Below are positions 59,741 to 64,000 of a DNA stretch of 64,000 nucleotides, in pieces. Source of the stretch: Planctomycetota bacterium. Its GTDB lineage: Bacteria; Planctomycetota; UBA1135; UBA2386. Position numbers and translations under genes: made by a program. A model generated the notes under the pieces. That model did not search any database. It saw only the letters and a list, made by a program, of their open reading frames with translations, and was not told the origin of the DNA. Location of the stretch: the NCBI GenBank assembly GCA_028281765.1, contig JANQJF010000097.1:62001-126000 (forward strand), written 5' to 3'. Position 1 is the stretch's first letter, and each line of letters starts with the position of its first letter.

Positions 59741-60367
59741 ATGACCGCGACCTCGCACGACCTGACCGGCCGACTGCGCAGCGGCGATGACGACGTCTTC
59801 GGCGAGCTGTTCACGCGGCTGCGGACGCGGCTGCACCGGAGCCTCGCGACGCGCATGCCACCGAAGCTCGCAGGACGCGTCGATCCAGACGACATCGTCC
59901 AGGAGACGTTCATGGTCGCATCGCGGCGACTCGACTCGTTTCGCGCGACGGACGTGTCCGCGTTCGTCTGGTTGCGCACTCTCGGCATGCAGGTGCTCGT
60001 CGATCTCACGCGGCACCACCTCGGCGCGCAGAAGCGTGACGTCGATGCCGAAGTCTCCCTGCACACGCGGGCCGGCGACGGCTCGGCGGTCTTCGCGAGC
60101 CGCATCGCCGGCGCGCTGACGTCACCGACGCGCGCTGCGGTCCGGGCCGAACTGATCGCCCAACTCGAGGACGCGCTCGAAGGGCTCTCGGATCTCGACC
60201 GCGAAATTCTCACGCTCCGTCACTTCGAGCAGATGTCGAACAACGAAGCCGCCGAGGTGTTGGGCATCGACAAGTCGACGTCGACCAAGCGCTACCTACG
60301 CGCGCTGCGTCGGTTCAAGGACGCCATCGATCAGTTCCCCGAACTCGCCGAGCAGTTCGACCGATGA
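59741..60367 (+). CDS. ECF sigma factor paired with a Ser/Thr kinase
   Basis: A 208-residue ECF sigma factor. Region 2 is DPDDIVQETFMVASRRLDSF with AFVWLRTLGMQVLVDLTRHH, and region 4 is LSDLDREILTLRHFEQMSNN with EAAEVLGIDKSTSTKRYLRA. The ATG at 59741 starts it; the frame is open 21 bases further up. Its stop overlaps the kinase start by four bases. In Planctomycetota many ECF sigma factors lack an anti-sigma gene and instead sit beside a Ser/Thr kinase that probably phosphorylates them; that is the likely control here. A TTGACA at 59665-59670 lies in the upstream gap but has no good -10 partner. Confidence 0.93.
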   Translation: MTATSHDLTGRLRSGDDDVFGELFTRLRTRLHRSLATRMPPKLAGRVDPDDIVQETFMVASRRLDSFRATDVSAFVWLRTLGMQVLVDLTRHHLGAQKRDVDAEVSLHTRAGDGSAVFASRIAGALTSPTRAAVRAELIAQLEDALEGLSDLDREILTLRHFEQMSNNEAAEVLGIDKSTSTKRYLRALRRFKDAIDQFPELAEQFDR

Positions 60368-63066
60368 GCGACCACGACGACGTGCTCTCGGACCTCGCGG
60401 ACGAGTTCGCGACGCGACTCCGCAACGGTCAGAGCGCCTCGGTCTCCGAGTACGCCGCCAAGTACCCGGAGCTCGCGGACGACATCACCGACCTGTTCCC
60501 GTCGATCGCCGCGATGGAACACATCGGCCAGTCCACCCAGCCCGGCGACGCAGCCACCGCTCCGGGGCTGTCGCCAGGCGACGTCCTCGGTGACTACCGA
60601 ATCGTGGCCGAGATCGGACGCGGCGGCATGGGAATCGTGTACGAAGCCGAGCAGCGTTCGCTGTCCCGCCGCGTCGCGCTGAAGGTCTTGCCTCCCACGG
60701 TCTTCACCGAACCGGCGCAAATCGCGCGCTTCCAGCAGGAAGCCGAGACGGCGTCCCGGCTGCACCACCCGAACATCGTGCCGATCTTCGCCGTCGCCGA
60801 GAGCGAAGGCGTGCACATGTACGCGATGCAGAGGATCGACGGCACTCCGGTCGATCGATGGATCCGGGAACGCCGCGGCCGCGCGCGGCCACACGGCGCC
60901 GAACAGTTCGAGGAGATCGCCCGAATCGGCGCCGACGCGGCGACAGCGCTGCACCACGCGCACAGGCACGCGGTGCTCCACCGCGACGTCAAGCCGTCGA
61001 ACCTGATCGTCGACGAAGACGGCAAGACCTGGGTCGCGGACTTCGGCATCGCGAAGGTGCTCGACAACGCGGTCGTCTCCCAGACCGGCGCATTCGTCGG
61101 CACGCTGCAGTACGCCTCGCCCGAGCAGCTCGACGGGCAGTTCGAGGTCACGAGCGACGTCTACGGCCTGGGCCTCACTCTCTACGAACTCCTGACTCTT
61201 CGACCCGCCCGCGAAGAAGCGAATTACGCCCAGCTCCTGCACCAGGTGCGCTCCGTGCCCGTGACGAGTCCGGCCGCGATCGAGCCCGAAGTTCCCGCGG
61301 ACCTGGCCGCGATCGTCGCCAAGGCGACGTCGCACGAACCCAATCATCGATACACGTCGGCCGCGGCTCTCGCCGACGACCTCAATCGATTCCTCGATGG
61401 CCAGCCCGTGCGCGCACGGACGATCACCGGCATCGAACGCGCGTGGCGCTGGTGCCGCCGCAACCCCGGAACGTCGCTCAGTCTCGGCACCGCCGCAGCC
61501 GCGGTCTTCGGAGCCGCGGTCTTCGGCTGGTTCGCCTACCTGTCCGCGAGTAGTGCACTCGAGCGCGAGCGCATCGCGAACACCAAGGTCGGCAAGAGCC
61601 TCGAAGCCCAGATGCTCGCGACCGAACGAGCAGAGGCCAACCTCACGCGTTCGCTCGAAGCGTTCGACGACCTCTTCGATGCGGTCGCGGGGCGGGACCT
61701 CGAGCTGCTGATGTCGGACGACGACAGCGGCGACTCCCCCCGTCTGTCGACGATCTCGGAGCGCGACCTCGACATTCTCGAACGGCTGCTCGAGTTCTAC
61801 GACGGGTTCGCGACCGACAACGCGAGCGACCCGCGCCTCGGACTCGACCGCGCCCGGGCGTTGCGACGTATCGGCGACATCCATCGCTGGCTCGGCGATC
61901 CCGAGCCGGCAGGCGAAGCGTACCAGCTCGCGATCGACGCCTACCAAGCGGGACAGCGCGCGGGATGGGAGTTCGACGTCGTCGACCTCGCACTCGTGCA
62001 CAAGAACCGCGGACTCGCGCTCGTCGACGCCGCGGAAGGCCGCAGCGCTCTCGAGAGCCTGCGGCGCGCCGAGAGCCTCTTGCTCGCGAACGAGGACGCC
62101 TCGTTCCGTTCGCAGTACGAACTCGCGCGGGTCTACAACGCGATGGGTGCGACGGTGCAGCGCGGCGCGCGACGCGGCGGCCCGCGCGGTGGTTCGCGGG
62201 GCGGATCGCGCCGCGGCCAACGCTGGTTCGGAACTCCTCCGTCCGAGCGCGCCGCCAAACACCATCGCGACGCACTGGCCATCGCGACGCGGCTCGCGGA
62301 ATCCGACGCGACCAACCCCGAAGTGCGCCTCCTCGCCGCGCGCAGCGACCGCTTGCTCGCCGAGCTGCAGTCCAGCGAAGACGAGCGCATCGAAGCGTGC
62401 CTACGGATCGAAGACGCGGCCAACGAGCTGATCGAGCTCGCGGACGAATTCTCGGAAGTGCCGGACTACGCACATGAGCTCGTCGAGCTCTACGGCTTCC
62501 TTGCGCTCTCCGGCGCTACGCTCGACGCCCGCGAGTACTACGCACGGCTCGCCGTCGAGCACGCGCGCGGCATGGTCGAGGACTACGGCGACCTCCCCCG
62601 ATTCGCCGATCTGCTGAGCCGCGCGCTACGCCGACTCGGAGACACGCTGTGCGCCTGTGCCAACGCCGCCGACGACACGTCCGCCGAAGACCTCCGCGAG
62701 GCCGCCGCGCGCGCGTTCACCGAGAGCAGCGAGCTCCGCACCGAGCTGTGGCAGCGCGTGCCCCACGCGCTCGAACACGTGCACGCGCTCGTGGCCACGC
62801 GACGGCAACACGCGAAGCTCGAACAGACCCGCGGCCAGCCCGAAGTCGCGCGTGACCTGCTCGACACGGCGATCGCCCAGGTGTCACGCTTCCTGGCCGG
62901 CGACCGGCACGCCGCCCGCCGAGTCGGTCCTGCTCTGCGCCGCACCTACGAGCAGCTCGCGAGCGTCCTCGACGAACTCGGCGACGACACCCTCGCGGCC
63001 GAAGCGCGGGAACGCGCGCGCGCGGCACGCCGCTGGCCGGGATTCGGCCGGCGTCGCCCGCGATGA
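60364..63066 (+). CDS. Membrane Ser/Thr protein kinase with TPR-like tail
   Basis: A 900-residue Hanks-type kinase. The catalytic domain (about residues 78-345) has the Gly loop IGRGGMGIVYEA, Lys107 (VALKVL), HRDVKPSN with Asp208, and DFGIAKVL with Asp226, so it should be active. A membrane helix (about 376-398) follows. The large C-terminal part (about 400-900) is helical with TPR-like repeats and is predicted to lie outside the membrane, where it may sense a signal. A Gly/Arg-rich insert (about 599-615) interrupts the repeats. It is coupled to the ECF sigma gene, its probable substrate, by a four-base overlap. Confidence 0.93.
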   Translation: MSDHDDVLSDLADEFATRLRNGQSASVSEYAAKYPELADDITDLFPSIAAMEHIGQSTQPGDAATAPGLSPGDVLGDYRIVAEIGRGGMGIVYEAEQRSLSRRVALKVLPPTVFTEPAQIARFQQEAETASRLHHPNIVPIFAVAESEGVHMYAMQRIDGTPVDRWIRERRGRARPHGAEQFEEIARIGADAATALHHAHRHAVLHRDVKPSNLIVDEDGKTWVADFGIAKVLDNAVVSQTGAFVGTLQYASPEQLDGQFEVTSDVYGLGLTLYELLTLRPAREEANYAQLLHQVRSVPVTSPAAIEPEVPADLAAIVAKATSHEPNHRYTSAAALADDLNRFLDGQPVRARTITGIERAWRWCRRNPGTSLSLGTAAAAVFGAAVFGWFAYLSASSALERERIANTKVGKSLEAQMLATERAEANLTRSLEAFDDLFDAVAGRDLELLMSDDDSGDSPRLSTISERDLDILERLLEFYDGFATDNASDPRLGLDRARALRRIGDIHRWLGDPEPAGEAYQLAIDAYQAGQRAGWEFDVVDLALVHKNRGLALVDAAEGRSALESLRRAESLLLANEDASFRSQYELARVYNAMGATVQRGARRGGPRGGSRGGSRRGQRWFGTPPSERAAKHHRDALAIATRLAESDATNPEVRLLAARSDRLLAELQSSEDERIEACLRIEDAANELIELADEFSEVPDYAHELVELYGFLALSGATLDAREYYARLAVEHARGMVEDYGDLPRFADLLSRALRRLGDTLCACANAADDTSAEDLREAAARAFTESSELRTELWQRVPHALEHVHALVATRRQHAKLEQTRGQPEVARDLLDTAIAQVSRFLAGDRHAARRVGPALRRTYEQLASVLDELGDDTLAAEARERARAARRWPGFGRRRPR

Positions 63067-63067
63067 C

Positions 63068-63088
63068 GGCGCCCGCGACAACGGCGCC
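63068..63088. terminator. Short palindrome pair between convergent genes
   Basis: GGCGCC at 63068-63073 and again at 63083-63088 can pair with each other around a 9-base loop between the kinase stop and the convergent pseudouridine synthase stop. It is weak and lacks a T-run. Confidence 0.3.
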
Positions 63089-63099
63089 CTCTCCGAGAA

Positions 63100-64000
63100 C
63101 TACTCCGGCACGAGCGCGGCCATGTCGGCCGGCAGCTCCGCGACGAACTCGACGTCCTCGTCGCGGCCGAAGTGGCGAAACTTCAGCCGAGCCGCGTGAA
63201 GCGCGTGCCGATCGAGCACGAGCTGCTCGCGCGTCGCGTCGCTGATCTCGTCCCGCAGATACTCCAAGAAGACCGACTCGTCGACGCCGTAGAGCTTGTC
63301 GCCGACGAGCGGGCAGCCGAGCCATTCCATGTGCACACGCAGCTGGTGCGTGCGCCCGGTGTGCGGGGTGAGCTCGACGAGGGAGTAGCGCTCGTTCGAG
63401 CGCACGACGCGATAGTCCGTCCGTGCGACCAGTCCGTCGTCGCGCACCTCCTGCTTGAGGCGCACCTCCGACCGACGTGCGGGACCGAGCGGGACGTCGA
63501 TCACGCCCTCGGACTTCGCGGGACGGCCGTGCGCCACCGCCAGATACGACTTCGAAACCGTACGGTCCTCGAACTGCGCGCGAATCTGGGTGTGCACGAT
63601 GTCGTCGAGGCCTGCCGCGACGACGCCCGACGTCTCTCGATCGAGCCGGTGCAGCAGCCGCGGCACGACGTCGTGCGCCGGATCATCGGAGCGATAGCGC
63701 TTGTGCAGGAAGTGGATCAGCGTGCCGTAGACCCGCCGCCCCGAAGGATGCACGGCGAGACCCGCCGGCTTGTCGACGACGATGATCCACTGGTCCTCGT
63801 AGAGGATGGGGATCTCGAAGTCGGTCGGCCCGACGTCGGGAACCGGCGCCTGCGGAATCGTGATCACGATGCGATCGCCCGCGCGGACCTTGCGTGACGC
63901 CCGCGGCTTGTGACCCATGTGATCGACGTAGCCGCCGTCGATCAGCTTGCACACACCGGTGCGTGAACGCCACGGCAGGTAGCTCTGCAAGACCTTGTCG
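63100..64000 (-). CDS. RluA-family pseudouridine synthase, 5' end outside the window
   Basis: A protein of about 300 visible residues that isomerises uridine to pseudouridine in rRNA or tRNA. The N-terminal S4 RNA-binding domain is partly present (LPWRSRTGVCKLIDGGYVDH, then ASRKVRAGDRIVI). The catalytic motif HRLDRETSGVVA with its Asp lies in the pseudouridine synthase domain, which also has VDKPAGLAVHPSGRRVYGTL and TGRTHQLRVHMEWLGCPLVG. It resembles RluD most, but the site cannot be told. The true start is beyond the right edge: the frame continues through base 64000 with S4-like residues (DKVLQSYLP). Confidence 0.9.
   Translation of the reverse strand, partial: DKVLQSYLPWRSRTGVCKLIDGGYVDHMGHKPRASRKVRAGDRIVITIPQAPVPDVGPTDFEIPILYEDQWIIVVDKPAGLAVHPSGRRVYGTLIHFLHKRYRSDDPAHDVVPRLLHRLDRETSGVVAAGLDDIVHTQIRAQFEDRTVSKSYLAVAHGRPAKSEGVIDVPLGPARRSEVRLKQEVRDDGLVARTDYRVVRSNERYSLVELTPHTGRTHQLRVHMEWLGCPLVGDKLYGVDESVFLEYLRDEISDATREQLVLDRHALHAARLKFRHFGRDEDVEFVAELPADMAALVPE

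Noticed and set aside
1..64000. CRISPR arrays, tRNA or rRNA genes, insertion sequences, prophage
   Set aside because: No spaced direct repeats, no tRNA T-loop pattern, no transposase or integrase motifs were found on reading both strands.

Overview
The window is uniformly G+C-rich, gene-dense bacterial chromosome and most likely comes from a member of the Planctomycetota. The main evidence is a large secreted PSCyt1/DUF1549/DUF1553 protein paired with a Tat-exported DUF1501 protein, an ECF sigma factor overlapping a membrane Ser/Thr kinase with a repeat-rich tail, a second ECF sigma factor fused to a huge putative extracytoplasmic part, and many exported proteins of unknown role. I saw no rRNA, tRNA, CRISPR array, prophage or insertion sequence. 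No stretch longer than about 210 bases lacks a gene.

Layout. 0-2.1 kb: the end of rsfS and a DUF255 thioredoxin-like protein. 2.1-7.1 kb: a small secreted protein and the DUF1549/DUF1553-DUF1501 pair. 7.2-11.0 kb: a lone Clp N-domain protein, a lipoprotein/acyl-CoA thioesterase pair, kbl, a tiny membrane protein and an archaeal-type methionine aminopeptidase. 11.0-22.8 kb: a block of exported proteins (Asp-box protein, two tandem paralogues, a beta-helix protein, a DGLPD-repeat lipoprotein, a vanadium-haloperoxidase-like enzyme, a large anchored repeat protein). 22.8-27.9 kb, minus strand: patatin-like lipase, EEP-family protein, leucine-dehydrogenase-like enzyme, HDOD protein. 28.0-36.3 kb: a glycosyltransferase with a polytopic membrane partner, a broken DUF1963 gene, a sugar dehydrogenase, and two tandem gingipain-like (C25) proteins whose second member overlaps an ABC ATPase. 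36.26-36.38 kb: a 121-nt near-perfect inverted repeat joining two convergent stop codons. 36.4-48.5 kb: the sigma-factor fusion, a lipoprotein, trxB, further exported proteins, a three-domain LplT-acyltransferase-acyl-ACP synthetase fusion with a divergent LysR regulator, and a short glycosyltransferase-like protein. 48.6-58.1 kb: an AddB-AddA-WD40-permease-small membrane protein run. 58.1-64 kb: a 61-codon orphan with a perfect Shine-Dalgarno, a PilZ protein, an Arg/Gly-rich EF-hand protein, the ECF sigma/kinase pair, and a partial RluA-type pseudouridine synthase.

Translational coupling by 4-base stop/start overlaps is common: lipoprotein/thioesterase, the two paralogues at 12.9-14.9 kb, C25 protein/ABC ATPase, addB/addA, addA/WD40 and sigma/kinase. 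Several genes have a TANNNT-like hexamer only about 4-11 bases before the start codon, and clear Shine-Dalgarno sequences are few, which suggests leaderless or very short-leader mRNAs.

The most unusual items are the 36.3-kb giant hairpin, the sigma factor fused to a membrane segment and carboxypeptidase-regulatory-like repeats, the tandem C25-like proteins coupled to an ABC ATPase, the type II methionine aminopeptidase, and a C-terminal module shared by two unrelated secreted proteins. All functional calls rest on motifs read by eye; no database search was run.
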